A DNA stretch of 64,000 nucleotides from Rikenellaceae bacterium (GTDB lineage Bacteria > Bacteroidota > Bacteroidia > Bacteroidales > Rikenellaceae): contig SUZI01000004.1 of assembly GCA_015060005.1 (NCBI GenBank), positions 51,580 to 115,579 on the forward strand, given 5' to 3'. A model generated the notes under the pieces. That model made no database searches. It was not told the origin of the DNA and saw nothing but the letters and a program-made list of their open reading frames with translations. Made by a program: the position numbers and the translations under genes. This document shows positions 43,018-52,233 of this stretch, piece after piece. The first letter of the stretch is position 1; each line of letters opens with the position of its first letter.

Positions 43018-43815
43018 ATGAAAGAGAAATTTATGATGGCGGGCACTACTGCCCTACACGTTGCCGACAGCGGTAGTGGCGAGAAGGTCATTGTGCTGCT
43101 GCACGGATACTTGGAGTCGATGTATGTGTGGGACGACTTTGTGCCGCTACTCACACCCTCGATGCGTGTCATCACACTCGACATACCCGGCCACGGCATA
43201 TCCGAGGTGAAGGGCGAGGTGCACACTATGGAGCAGATGGCAGATGTGGTGAAGGATATGTTGGATGCTATGGGGATAGAGCGTGTAACACTCTGCGGAC
43301 ACTCGATGGGTGGCTACATAGCATTGGCATTCTGCGAGCGATATCCCGAGCGATTAGACGGTGTGGTGCTGCTCAGCTCGTCGCCTATGCCCGATACGGA
43401 GCTCAAGCGAGAGAACCGTCGTCGCGAGATAGCCCTCGTAAAGGCGGGTAAGAAGGTTGTCTTAGCATCGGTAGCACCCGAGACAGGCTTCGCCGAGCAT
43501 AACCGCAAGCGACTGAAGGATTATATAGAGGACTTAGTAGAGCAGGTACACATAACGGAGGATGAGGGCATAATAGCACTTTTGGGCGGTATGATGTGCC
43601 GAAAAGACCAGAACGAGATGCTCCGCACGTCGGCTGTACGTCAGCTGTTCATATTGGGTAAGTGGGATAACTACATCCCTGTGGAGGCTGCCGAGGAGTT
43701 CATAGCCCTCAACCCACAGGCAAAGGTCGTATGGTTGGAGCAGTCGGGACATATGGGCTTCATAGAGGAGCCCGAGGCGTGTGCCGAGGCGTTGAAAGAG
43801 TTTGTGCTTAACTAA
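43018..43815 (+). CDS. Alpha/beta hydrolase
   Basis: 265 residues, no signal peptide, so cytoplasmic. The oxyanion region is [15 protein letters not shown]. The nucleophile is in [13 protein letters not shown] (Ser near 102), the acid in LGKWDNYIP and the base in [12 protein letters not shown]. It resembles BioH/MenH-like carboxylesterases, but a substrate cannot be given. The pattern [15 protein letters not shown] is common in this broad group. It is a single-gene transcript with a bidirectional terminator after it. Confidence 0.88.
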   Translation: MKEKFMMAGTTALHVADSGSGEKVIVLLHGYLESMYVWDDFVPLLTPSMRVITLDIPGHGISEVKGEVHTMEQMADVVKDMLDAMGIERVTLCGHSMGGYIALAFCERYPERLDGVVLLSSSPMPDTELKRENRRREIALVKAGKKVVLASVAPETGFAEHNRKRLKDYIEDLVEQVHITEDEGIIALLGGMMCRKDQNEMLRTSAVRQLFILGKWDNYIPVEAAEEFIALNPQAKVVWLEQSGHMGFIEEPEACAEALKEFVLN

Positions 43816-43835
43816 ACTAAAAACTGAAAACTAAA

Positions 43836-43867
43836 AAAACCGCAAACTCGGATGAGCTTGCGGTTTT
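43836..43867. terminator. Bidirectional terminator
   Basis: AAAACCGCAA (43836-43845) pairs perfectly with TTGCGGTTTT (43858-43867); A and T runs flank it on the two sides. It lies between the convergent hydrolase and skp/ompH genes and can serve both. Confidence 0.8.
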
Positions 43868-43903
43868 CTCTTGTGCACCATTACAGTGCCACACTCTACG
43901 TGA

Positions 43904-44446
43904 TTACTGTGCTGGAGAAGCCTCTGCCGCTGGCAGGGTAACGCCCAACTTTGCACATACCTCGGGAGCGATGTCTACCACGTTGGTCTCGTCGATATAA
44001 GCCAAAGAGCCTGCTGTCTCGTCGAAGATAACAAGATAGCCTCCAGCCTTAGCTACCTCGTCGATAGCTGCCTGAGCCTTAGCTGTTACAGGCTGCATAA
44101 GCTCCATCTGCTTCTTCTGAACCTCCTGCTGTGCTATCTGCTGGAACTCCTGATAACGCTTCTGCAAATCCTCCAGCTCCTTCTGCTTGAGCTGCTTAAC
44201 AGAGTCTGACAAGGTATCAAACTTACTCTCAAACTCCTGATACTTGTTGTTGAACTCCACCTGAATAGTCTCCAACTGTGCCGCCCACTCCTGAGTGTGT
44301 GCCTCGAGCTGTGTCTGAGCATCCTTGAACTCCGGCATATTTACCACAATAATCTGTGAGTTGATGCGACCAAACTTCTGAGCAAATACTGACGAGCAGC
44401 ACAACACCATTGTTACCACGAGGGCAACCTTCAATACTTTCTTCAT
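43904..44446 (-). CDS. skp: Skp/OmpH family periplasmic chaperone (distal copy)
   Basis: 180 residues with a signal peptide (about 1-22, ending SSVFAQ). The mature part is a long Gln/Glu-rich coiled coil (about 50-130, KQLKQKELEDLQKRYQEFQQ) flanked by short strands (INSQIIVV and GYLVIFDETAG), the Skp tentacle topology. It should hold unfolded outer-membrane proteins for BamA. It is the last gene of the nadK-uppS-bamA-skp-skp block, 27 bp after its paralogue, from which it differs in sequence. Confidence 0.9.
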   Translation of the reverse strand: MKKVLKVALVVTMVLCCSSVFAQKFGRINSQIIVVNMPEFKDAQTQLEAHTQEWAAQLETIQVEFNNKYQEFESKFDTLSDSVKQLKQKELEDLQKRYQEFQQIAQQEVQKKQMELMQPVTAKAQAAIDEVAKAGGYLVIFDETAGSLAYIDETNVVDIAPEVCAKLGVTLPAAEASPAQ

Positions 44447-44473
44447 AATTTATTAGTTGTATAGTTTAATTGA

Positions 44474-44980
44474 TTATTTCACCAAAAGAATTATATCCTC
44501 TGTCTTGTCCGCCTTGGGCGAGTAGTAGAGCATAGTGGCATTCTGGGCTATGTCGATAATCATATCGTAACCCTTAGCCTGGGCATACTGCTCGATAGCC
44601 TTGAATACCTTCTGCTGGATAGGCTGAATGAGCTCCACACGCTTCTTCATCAACGTACCCTCGGAGCCAAACAACGACTCCTGGAACTCGGTCGCCTCCT
44701 GCTCCTTCTGAAGGATGTTATCCTCGTTAGCCTTCTGCGATGCAGCCGAGAGCGACGACTTACGCTCCATATAGGTGTTGTAGAGTGTCTCTACAGCCTC
44801 GAACTTCTCATCGACCTGCTTCTGATACTGCTCTGCTAAGGTGTCGAGCTGCTTCAGAGCGTCGTTATATGCCTCGATAGACTTAAATACCTTCTCGCTG
44901 TTTACTACTGCGTAGTTCTGTGCCGAAGCCATTGTTGCCAGACCAAAGGTCAACGCCAACATCAAAAAAATCTTTTTCAT
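44474..44980 (-). CDS. skp: Skp/OmpH family periplasmic chaperone (proximal copy)
   Basis: 168 residues with a signal peptide (MKKIFLMLALTFGLATMASA). It begins with the strand YAVVNSEKVFKSI; a long amphipathic helix follows (about 40-110, DTLAEQYQKQVDEKFEAVET), then the return helix and the strand GYDMIIDIAQNATMLYY. Skp-type chaperones trimerise through the strands and grip clients with the helices. It lies 92 bp after bamA. Two tandem Skp paralogues next to bamA are common in Bacteroidota. Confidence 0.92.
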   Translation of the reverse strand: MKKIFLMLALTFGLATMASAQNYAVVNSEKVFKSIEAYNDALKQLDTLAEQYQKQVDEKFEAVETLYNTYMERKSSLSAASQKANEDNILQKEQEATEFQESLFGSEGTLMKKRVELIQPIQQKVFKAIEQYAQAKGYDMIIDIAQNATMLYYSPKADKTEDIILLVK

Positions 44981-45072
44981 AACTCTATATGTTTTAGGTT
45001 ATACGCCTACAAAACTAAATCAACTCTTTAGTCCCGTGTCTTATCCCACCGTTCAAAAATCTCGCCACGCGG

Positions 45073-47628
45073 TTAGAACGACTGACCGAGGGTGAAGTGG
45101 AAGTGGCCGCCGCTACGACGTGTATCGCCCATAGGTGCGTCGAAGCCCCATCCCCAATCGAGTCCTAACTGACCTACGATAGGCAGATAGACTCGCACGC
45201 CAAGACCTGCTGAACGCTTAATCTTGAATGGTGAGAACTCTCTCCACGAGTTAAAACCGCTACCTCCCTCGAGGAATCCTAACACGAAAATCTGCGACGA
45301 AGGCTTCAGTATAATAGGATAACGTAACTCTACGGTGTATTTATTGTATGCCATAGAATAATTGCTGTTGATTGGGTCCAGAGCACCATCGTCGTAACCA
45401 CGCAGACCGATGATGTCGACACCATAGATGGTATATCCGCTCATACCATCACCTCCGACCTCAAATCGCTGGAAAGGCGACTTCTTGTGGCGGTTGTAGT
45501 TACCCAGATAACCCATCTCGGCAGCTGCCATAAGCACCAGGTCGCCATTGTTAGAGAGCGACTGGAACCACTTACCCTTCAACTCCCAGCGGTGGTACTC
45601 AATCCACTTGTAACGCTCGTTGTCGGGCATTGAGCTGTCGCTGTAATCCTTGCCATCCCACGCCGAGTAAGGAGGGGTAAGGGTAGCAGTTATAGAAAAC
45701 TCCGAGCCCTTACGAGGGTAGATAGGCTGGTCGATGGTAGAACGACCAAAGGCAACCTTCACGGAGAGCTCGTGTGCCACACCATTCTTCATAATGAAGT
45801 AGTCCCAATTCTTCAGTGCATAGCGACGATACTGTCCCTCGACATAGAGCGTGAAGTTAGGGTCGGGCCACTTGAGTCGCTTACCCAAACCGAGAGCTAT
45901 ACCGAGCGTACGGAAGTGCATAGTAGACGACTGCCAGATGTAGTAGGCGTTGTTCTGCTCCGACCAGTGTGCCGACACTGTCAGCGAGTTAGGCTTACGT
46001 CCACCCACCCAAGGGTCGGTGAAGCTCGCAGCGATAGCCTTATAGTATGTACCGTTGGTCTGTCCCGAGATAGAGAACTTCTGGTTCTGTCCCATAGGGT
46101 ATGGTCGCCAGGTACCCTTCTTGAACATATTACGTGTCGAGAGGTTGTTCAGCGTGATACCCACCGAGCCCACGAAAGAGCCTGAACCCCAACCTCCGGC
46201 GATATTAAACTGGTCGCTGGCGGTCTCGGTAAGAGGGAAGTTCACATTGACCAAGTCGTCGGTTACGGGCTGTATGTCGGGCTGCAACGACTCCGCATCG
46301 AAGTGTCCCATACCCATCAACTGTCGCAGAGTATACATCAGCAACGAGCGGTCGTAGAGCATACCCGGGTAGATAGCCAGCTCACGACGTATAGCCTCGT
46401 CATCAACGCGTATGTTACCCGAGATACCCACCTCGTTGATGGTAAATGGCTTACCCTCGAAGATACGTACCTCGATGTCGATGCTGTCCTTGCCGACAAC
46501 AATCTCGGTAGGGTCTACCTGCGACATCAGATAACCGCTATTCTGGTAGATGCTCGCCACAGACTGAGCCTCGGGATCCATCTCGCGTCCCACGCCCAAT
46601 CGCTTGTGCATAGATTTCTTGTCGTAGGTGTCGCCCTTCTTCACGCCGAACATACGCTGCAAGTAGTCGGTCTCGTATACCGAGTTACCCACCCAACGCA
46701 CGTCGCGGATGTAGAACTTCTCGCCCTCGGTGAGCTTAACGTGGATACCTATGCGGTTGTCGCTCAAGTTATATATCGAGTCCGAGAGGATGGTCGCATT
46801 ACGATAGCCTCGCGAGTTATAGAAGTCGAGAAGCAGATTCTTATCCTCCTTATACTCGTCAGCCTTGAACTTCGAGCTCTTGAAGATGTTCCAGCTCTTC
46901 TGGCGTGTCTTCTTGAAGGTCTTACGCAGTCGCTTGTCGTCAAACTGCTCGTTGCCCTCGAAGGTAATCTTACCCACCTTGACCTTCTCGTTCTTGGTAA
47001 CCTGGAAGGTAACATTCACTGCGTTCTGTATCAGGGTGTCGTTCTCGATGATGGTCTTAACCTCGGTGTTACGGAAACCCTTATCGGCAAAATCCTTCTT
47101 TATGAGTCGCTCGCTGCGGTCGATGATATAGTCCGAGAGCTCCGAGCCTCGCTTCAGCTTGAGCTTATCCAACAAATCCTTCTGCTTGCTGCGACCTATG
47201 CCCTCGCCAACGATAAACCACTGATAGACACGTGGTCGCTCCTGAAGGAAGAGCTCCAAATCGAGCGAGTCGCCCTCGATAGAGGCTCCAATCTTCACAT
47301 CCGAGAAGTAACGCTGACTCCACAGACGCGAGATAGAGTTAGAGATGTAGGCACTTGGCAAATAGATAGAGTCGCCCGGGATGAGTCCCGCCGCTGCACG
47401 CAGCTGGTTGTGGTCGAGGTGCTCTACGCCGTGCACGTTGACGTTACGTATGTGGTAGAGTCGAGGCTCGCCCTTGAACTCCATCATAGGTGCATCCTTG
47501 TCGAAGGTGAGCGTGTCGGTAGCCGCCTGTGGCTCCTGCTGCTCGCTATCTGTTTGAGCCATAGCAGTCGCTGCCGACACGGTCAGCAGAGCCACCATAG
47601 CTATCACTCTCTGAAAAATGTATCTCAT
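45073..47628 (-). CDS. bamA: Outer-membrane protein assembly factor BamA
   Basis: 851 residues with a signal peptide (about 1-24, ending TAMAQ). Five POTRA domains are expected at about 55-430 (visible ends include FTINEVGISGNIRVDDEAI). The C-terminal beta-barrel carries the lid-lock motif GLRGYDDGAL near 735 and ends in a Phe (LGQSF), the beta-signal. BamA is the essential insertase of outer-membrane barrels. Neighbours uppS (24 bp upstream) and two skp genes support the call over TamL-like proteins. Confidence 0.96.
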   Translation of the reverse strand: MRYIFQRVIAMVALLTVSAATAMAQTDSEQQEPQAATDTLTFDKDAPMMEFKGEPRLYHIRNVNVHGVEHLDHNQLRAAAGLIPGDSIYLPSAYISNSISRLWSQRYFSDVKIGASIEGDSLDLELFLQERPRVYQWFIVGEGIGRSKQKDLLDKLKLKRGSELSDYIIDRSERLIKKDFADKGFRNTEVKTIIENDTLIQNAVNVTFQVTKNEKVKVGKITFEGNEQFDDKRLRKTFKKTRQKSWNIFKSSKFKADEYKEDKNLLLDFYNSRGYRNATILSDSIYNLSDNRIGIHVKLTEGEKFYIRDVRWVGNSVYETDYLQRMFGVKKGDTYDKKSMHKRLGVGREMDPEAQSVASIYQNSGYLMSQVDPTEIVVGKDSIDIEVRIFEGKPFTINEVGISGNIRVDDEAIRRELAIYPGMLYDRSLLMYTLRQLMGMGHFDAESLQPDIQPVTDDLVNVNFPLTETASDQFNIAGGWGSGSFVGSVGITLNNLSTRNMFKKGTWRPYPMGQNQKFSISGQTNGTYYKAIAASFTDPWVGGRKPNSLTVSAHWSEQNNAYYIWQSSTMHFRTLGIALGLGKRLKWPDPNFTLYVEGQYRRYALKNWDYFIMKNGVAHELSVKVAFGRSTIDQPIYPRKGSEFSITATLTPPYSAWDGKDYSDSSMPDNERYKWIEYHRWELKGKWFQSLSNNGDLVLMAAAEMGYLGNYNRHKKSPFQRFEVGGDGMSGYTIYGVDIIGLRGYDDGALDPINSNYSMAYNKYTVELRYPIILKPSSQIFVLGFLEGGSGFNSWREFSPFKIKRSAGLGVRVYLPIVGQLGLDWGWGFDAPMGDTRRSGGHFHFTLGQSF

Positions 47629-47652
47629 CTATCGTATCTAATATTCAAAATC

Positions 47653-48366
47653 CTATTTCACCAATCCGTAGCGACGCTCCCTCGCAGCATACGCCTCCAA
47701 CGCCCTATGCAGCTCCTCCCCGTCGAAGTCGGGCCACAGCACATCCGTGAAGTAGAGCTCGGCGTATGAGGCTTGCCAGAGCAGGAAGTTACTCAAGCGG
47801 TACTCGCCACTTGTGCGGATGACAAGGTCGGGGTCGGGCACTCCTGCCGAGAGCAGACTCTCGCTTATCAGATGCTCATCAATCTGCTCCACTGCCAACT
47901 CGCCCTGCTGCACGCGACGTGCTATATTGCGTACCGCATCGCATATCTCACTGCGTGAGGAGTAGTCCAAAGCCAAGATGAGCGTCAGCTGCTCGCCTGC
48001 GGCGGTCTGCTCCTCGATGGAACGGATAGCCTCAGCCACCTCCGCCGAGAAGTTCGCACGACGTCCCATAACCTTGACTCTCACACCTGCCTCTCGCAGG
48101 TTGTCAGCCTCCAGCTCCACGCCTCGGCAGATAAGAGCCATCAACGCCTCTACCTCCTGCTTGGGACGTCCCCAATTCTCGGTAGAGAAGGCGTAGACAG
48201 TCAGATACTTAACACCTGCCTCGGCAGCGTTCTGTATAGTGCGTCGCAGAGCCTCCATACCTGCCACGTGGCCCTCGCTACGCTCCTTACCTCGGAGCTT
48301 AGCCCAGCGGCCATTGCCATCCATTATGATGGCTACGTGTTGCGGAATATTTGCTCTGGTACTCAT
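47653..48366 (-). CDS. uppS: Isoprenyl transferase UppS (undecaprenyl diphosphate synthase)
   Basis: 237 residues. Cis-prenyltransferase motifs: HVAIIMDGNGRWAKLRGKER (catalytic Asp, then the diphosphate-binding Arg), SEGHVAGMEALRR, YAFSTENW and the terminal RTSGEYRLSNFLLWQ with ELYFTDVLWPDF. It makes the C55 lipid carrier for peptidoglycan and surface glycans, the substrate pool used by MraY. A -7 box (48384-48377) lies just before the start, so the bamA unit has its own promoter. Confidence 0.96.
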   Translation of the reverse strand: MSTRANIPQHVAIIMDGNGRWAKLRGKERSEGHVAGMEALRRTIQNAAEAGVKYLTVYAFSTENWGRPKQEVEALMALICRGVELEADNLREAGVRVKVMGRRANFSAEVAEAIRSIEEQTAAGEQLTLILALDYSSRSEICDAVRNIARRVQQGELAVEQIDEHLISESLLSAGVPDPDLVIRTSGEYRLSNFLLWQASYAELYFTDVLWPDFDGEELHRALEAYAARERRYGLVK

Positions 48367-48376
48367 ATATAACTTG

Positions 48377-48384
48377 CAAATGTA
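48377..48384 (-). promoter_or_regulatory. -7 element of the uppS-bamA-skp unit
   Basis: TACATTTG on the minus strand, 10 bp upstream of the uppS start codon. The -33 region is weak. It implies a very short leader. Confidence 0.5.
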
Positions 48385-48505
48385 GGTATTTTAACTCGTA
48401 TATTAAAGCGTTTTCGGGTTTTTATGTAATAAAAACGTCAAAAAGGCTATTTCCTGCCTACGGACAACACCCCTCGGCAGCAGTAAGCCCCTCGGTCAGC
48501 ACCGT

Positions 48506-49378
48506 TTAGTTACGTACATCGACGTCCCACATCATCTTGCTATGTAACGTCTCGTAGAAGGATATATTGTGTGGCAGAACCAATAAAATCTCCTGCTCGG
48601 AACGACGCAGAGTAAGACGCTGCTCGGCACCAAGCTCGAAGGTGCGGTTATCCACCGAGAGCAGAGCTCTGCCTGCTGTACGGGCATCTATCTCAAGCTC
48701 GATGGTGGCGGTGTCGGGAACGACAACAGAACGCATACCGAAGTTGTGCGGAGCGAGTGGCGTGAGCAGGAAACAGCCACAGTCGGGAGCTACGATAGGT
48801 CCACCGGCACTCAACGAGTAAGCTGTTGAGCCTGTGGGGGTTGCTACAATCAGTCCGTCGCCATTGTAGCGAGCTACGGTCTGCGAGTTAACCCTGGCAC
48901 GCACCTTGAGCATCGAAGCCTCCAAACGCTGCACCGCCAGCTCGTTCAGAGCTGTCAGCGGCTCGGGCTCCACGCCCTCGATGCAGAGCATAGTGCGACG
49001 CTGGATAGAGTATCTGCCCGAAGCGAGGTCGGCGAAGAACTCCTCGACATTGTCGCGTGTTGCCGAGGTGAGGAAGCCGAGGTGTCCGAAGTTAATACCC
49101 GCCACAGGTATACTCTGGCTGCCCAAGCGGTGTACCGCCTCGAGCAGTGTTCCATCGCCACCACAGCTCACCATAACAGCCTCGCGGCATAGCTCGGCGT
49201 CGAGTCTGTCGTAGATATGATGTGGCTCTATACGACGTTGGGTGAGGCTCTCGATGAGCGAAGCCATCTCGCTATTGATGGCATAGTCGAAGCCATATTG
49301 CTCGATGAGTGAGAGCAATTTTTCGATGTCGGAAGCTGTATGAGCTATCGTTGCTCGGGAAAAAAGTAAGATTTTCAT
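48506..49378 (-). CDS. nadK: NAD kinase
   Basis: 290 residues. Diagnostic motifs: VSCGGDGTLLEAV (the GGDGT nucleotide-binding loop, near residue 73) and YNGDGLIVATPTGSTAYSLS with the NE/D motif LNELAVQR between them. It phosphorylates NAD+ to NADP+ in the cytosol. It is the first gene of the minus-strand block. A -7 box (49421-49414) lies in the 51-bp divergent gap shared with pdxJ. Confidence 0.96.
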   Translation of the reverse strand: MKILLFSRATIAHTASDIEKLLSLIEQYGFDYAINSEMASLIESLTQRRIEPHHIYDRLDAELCREAVMVSCGGDGTLLEAVHRLGSQSIPVAGINFGHLGFLTSATRDNVEEFFADLASGRYSIQRRTMLCIEGVEPEPLTALNELAVQRLEASMLKVRARVNSQTVARYNGDGLIVATPTGSTAYSLSAGGPIVAPDCGCFLLTPLAPHNFGMRSVVVPDTATIELEIDARTAGRALLSVDNRTFELGAEQRLTLRRSEQEILLVLPHNISFYETLHSKMMWDVDVRN

Positions 49379-49413
49379 CCTCTACTCAAAAAAATATAGT
49401 AACTTTACAACGG

Positions 49414-49421
49414 CAAATATA
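49414..49421 (-). promoter_or_regulatory. -7 element upstream of nadK
   Basis: TATATTTG on the minus strand, 35 bp before the nadK start codon; no good -33 box. On the plus strand, TAACTTTA (49400-49407) may serve pdxJ. Confidence 0.4.
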
Positions 49422-49429
49422 ACGATTTT

Positions 49430-50146
49430 ATGACAAAACTGAGTGTAAATGTAAATAAGATTGCTGTTCTACGCAATTCGCGAGGCGGCGATGTGCCCAA
49501 TGTAGTCAACGTATCGCTCGACGTGGAGCGTTTTGGTGGTGAGGGTATCACCGTACATCCCCGTCCCGATGCACGCCACATACGTTACAGCGACGTGCGT
49601 GATTTGAAACGTGTCGTCAGCACCGAGTTCAACATCGAGGGTAACCCCATAGATAGTTTCATCGACTTGGTGCTCGAGGTGTGCCCTACGCAGGTTACGT
49701 TGGTGCCTGACGCAGAGGATGCTATAACATCGTCGGCAGGATGGGACACCATAGCCAACCGCGAGTTCCTCAGCGAGGTGTGTGCTCGCTTCAAGGCGGC
49801 AGGCATACGCACATCGATATTTGTAGACCCCGTAGCATCTATGGTCGAGGGTGCAAAGGCGTGCGGAGCAGACCGCGTGGAGCTATACACCGAGGCTTAT
49901 GCGTCGGGATACAAGGCTGACCGTGAGGCTGCCATAGCCCCCTACATCGTAGCTGCCGAGAAGGCACGCGAGGTGGGATTGGGACTCAACGCAGGACACG
50001 ACCTGAGCCTTGAGAACTTGGCCTATTTTGTCGAGCGTATACCCTGGTGCGACGAGGTGTCGATAGGACACGCCCTGATTGCCGATGCACTCTATTTGGG
50101 TCTGGAGCGTTGCATAACAGAGTATCGCAAGTGTTTGGGTAAATAG
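49430..50146 (+). CDS. pdxJ: Pyridoxine 5'-phosphate synthase PdxJ
   Basis: 238 residues, expected length. TIM-barrel motifs: [17 protein letters not shown] (substrate-binding Asn and Arg), [16 protein letters not shown] and [11 protein letters not shown]. It condenses 1-deoxyxylulose 5-phosphate with the aminoacetone-phosphate product of PdxA to make pyridoxine 5'-phosphate, the last step of DXP-dependent vitamin B6 synthesis. The CCA-adding/HD gene follows 11 bp later. Confidence 0.97.
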   Translation: MTKLSVNVNKIAVLRNSRGGDVPNVVNVSLDVERFGGEGITVHPRPDARHIRYSDVRDLKRVVSTEFNIEGNPIDSFIDLVLEVCPTQVTLVPDAEDAITSSAGWDTIANREFLSEVCARFKAAGIRTSIFVDPVASMVEGAKACGADRVELYTEAYASGYKADREAAIAPYIVAAEKAREVGLGLNAGHDLSLENLAYFVERIPWCDEVSIGHALIADALYLGLERCITEYRKCLGK

Positions 50147-50157
50147 CTGAAAACAAA

Positions 50158-51600
50158 ATGTCTGAAAACGATATGACTATACCTTCGCCACTCTCACAAC
50201 CGCTCTTCAAGCATATCTCACGTATCGTCGATAGGTTAGGTGTCGAGGCGTATGTGGTGGGAGGCTACGTGCGTGATTACTATCTGCGTCGCCCCTCGAC
50301 AGATGTCGATGTAGTGGTGGTGGGTAGCGGCATAGAGGTCGCCGAAGTCCTGGGACGCGAGGTACACTCCAAGGTGTCGGTATTCAAGCGTTTCGGTACC
50401 GCTATGGTGCGAGCCTATGGTATTGAGGTAGAGTTTGTTGGAGCACGCAAGGAGTCTTACTCGGAGGACTCACGCAAGCCCTTCGTCGAGGCAGGAACAC
50501 TGCACGACGACCAGCTCCGCCGCGACTTCACAATAAATGCTATGGCGTGGTCGCTCAACGGCGAGCGGTATGGCGAGCTGGTAGACCCCTTTGAGGGTAT
50601 GTTCGACTTGGAGGACTGCATAATACGCACCCCCTGCGACGCCGATATAACATTCTCGGATGACCCTCTGCGAATGATGCGTGCTGTGAGATTTGCCACA
50701 CAGTTAGGCTTCGACATAGACGATGAGACATTTGAGGCAATAGAGCGAAACAAGGAGCGAATAGAGATAGTATCTAAAGAGCGTATAATATTGGAGCTCA
50801 ACAAGATACTCCTCTCGCCCGTGCCCTCGATGGGCTTCGACCTGCTGGAGGCATCGGGCTTGCTGAAGCTCATATTTCCCGAGGTACACAACCTCTGCGG
50901 CGTGGAGCGAGTGGGTAACCACGCCCACAAGGATAACTTCCGCCACACGTTGAAGGTGTTGGATAACGTGGCACGTCGCAGCGACGACCTGTGGCTGCGT
51001 TGGGCTGCCCTGCTGCACGACATAGCCAAGCCGCTGACAAAGGCATACGACCCACGCATAGGATGGACATTCCATCAGCACGAAGTAGTTGGCTCAAAGA
51101 TGGTTCGCGACATATTCCGTCGTATGAAACTGCCGATGAACGAGCCGATGAAGTTTGTCCAGAAGATGGTATACCTGCACCTACGACCCATAATACTCTC
51201 GGAGGATATGGTTACCGACTCGGCGGTGCGTCGACTGCTATTCGAGGCAGGAGATGATGTGGAGTCGCTGATGACACTGTGCGAGGCAGATATAACATCG
51301 GGCATAGATGCCAAAGTGAAACGCTATATGGCTAACTTTGAGCTTGTTCGCCGCAAGATGAAGGATTTGGAGGAGCGAGACCGAGTGCGTAACTTCCAGC
51401 CCCCGATAACAGGCGACGTGATTATGCGATGCTACGACATAGCCCCCTGCAACACCATCGGCGAGATTAAGGAGGTGATAAAAAATGCGATTCTCGATGG
51501 CGAGATAGCCAACAACTATGCCGAGGCATACGCCCTGATGGAGCGAGAGGCAGAGGCGAGAGGCTTGACAAAGGTACGCGACGTAGCCGAGGGGGAGTAA
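50158..51600 (+). CDS. cca: CCA tRNA nucleotidyltransferase / HD-domain protein
   Basis: 480 residues. The class-II nucleotidyltransferase head shows VGGYVRDYYLRRPSTDVDVV with the metal Asp pair and RRDFTINAMAWSL, then the RNA-binding helices (DDPLRMMRAVRFATQLGF). A C-terminal HD domain is present (HTLKVLDNVARR and LLHDIAKPLTKA). It should add or repair CCA on tRNAs; the tRNA-Cys gene in this window lacks encoded CCA, so the enzyme is needed. A poly(A) polymerase role cannot be excluded from sequence. Confidence 0.93.
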   Translation: MSENDMTIPSPLSQPLFKHISRIVDRLGVEAYVVGGYVRDYYLRRPSTDVDVVVVGSGIEVAEVLGREVHSKVSVFKRFGTAMVRAYGIEVEFVGARKESYSEDSRKPFVEAGTLHDDQLRRDFTINAMAWSLNGERYGELVDPFEGMFDLEDCIIRTPCDADITFSDDPLRMMRAVRFATQLGFDIDDETFEAIERNKERIEIVSKERIILELNKILLSPVPSMGFDLLEASGLLKLIFPEVHNLCGVERVGNHAHKDNFRHTLKVLDNVARRSDDLWLRWAALLHDIAKPLTKAYDPRIGWTFHQHEVVGSKMVRDIFRRMKLPMNEPMKFVQKMVYLHLRPIILSEDMVTDSAVRRLLFEAGDDVESLMTLCEADITSGIDAKVKRYMANFELVRRKMKDLEERDRVRNFQPPITGDVIMRCYDIAPCNTIGEIKEVIKNAILDGEIANNYAEAYALMEREAEARGLTKVRDVAEGE

Positions 51601-51677
51601 CGGCAACAAAAGGATTGAGGGGGATTGAGTGAATAAAAAATTTGTGAGTGAATAAAAAACTATAAAACTATAAAGCT

Positions 51678-52199
51678 ATGATGATTGGATTGATTATTTT
51701 AGGTGTGGTGGTATTGGCATTGGTAGCGATGTACTTCCACTACAACAACCGCGAGGTGGCTCTCCGCAAGGAGGCAGAGGCTCAGAAGGGTAAGATAGAG
51801 TCGGTATACGACACTATGTGGAAGACGCTCAAGCAGGAGGCTGGCGTAACGGACCAATATCGTAAGACATTCGAGGAGATTTACCCAAAGCTCATATCGG
51901 GAAGATACTCTCAGGATGGTAAGGAGCTGATGAAGTTCATCAAGGAGTCAAACCCCGAGTTCGACACACGTCTCTACGACAAGCTGATGCAATCTATTGA
52001 GGCTCAGCGTGCTTACTTCGCCTCATCACAGCAGCGTATGTTAGATATCATACGTGAGCGTGAGACACTGCTCGAGCAGATGCCATCGGGATGGTTTATA
52101 TCGAACAAGAGCAAGATAGAGTACGAGGTAATCTCATCAACAGCATCAAAGGATACGATGGTGAGCCGTCGTGAGGATGATGTGGAGCTCTTCAAATAG
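51678..52199 (+). CDS. lemA: LemA-like membrane protein
   Basis: 173 residues. One N-terminal membrane helix (about 3-21, GLIILGVVVLALVAMYF), then a three-helix bundle rich in Lys and Glu with the LemA-like RVPAQ-equivalent region EAEAQKGKIESVYDTMWKTL and the C-terminal strand region. It lacks the classic LVETVKGY motif, so it is a divergent member. LemA function is unknown. It is followed 34 bp later by a membrane protein of unknown function that is probably co-transcribed. Confidence 0.75.
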   Translation: MMIGLIILGVVVLALVAMYFHYNNREVALRKEAEAQKGKIESVYDTMWKTLKQEAGVTDQYRKTFEEIYPKLISGRYSQDGKELMKFIKESNPEFDTRLYDKLMQSIEAQRAYFASSQQRMLDIIRERETLLEQMPSGWFISNKSKIEYEVISSTASKDTMVSRREDDVELFK

Positions 52200-52233
52200 A
52201 GCCTTCGGGTAGAGCTATTTTAACTTTACAAGG

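Noticed and set aside
46303..47769. A 488-codon open frame antisense to bamA
   Set aside because: It lies fully opposite the well-supported bamA and uppS genes. Long antisense frames arise from the codon bias of this genome. The product has no domain or signal.
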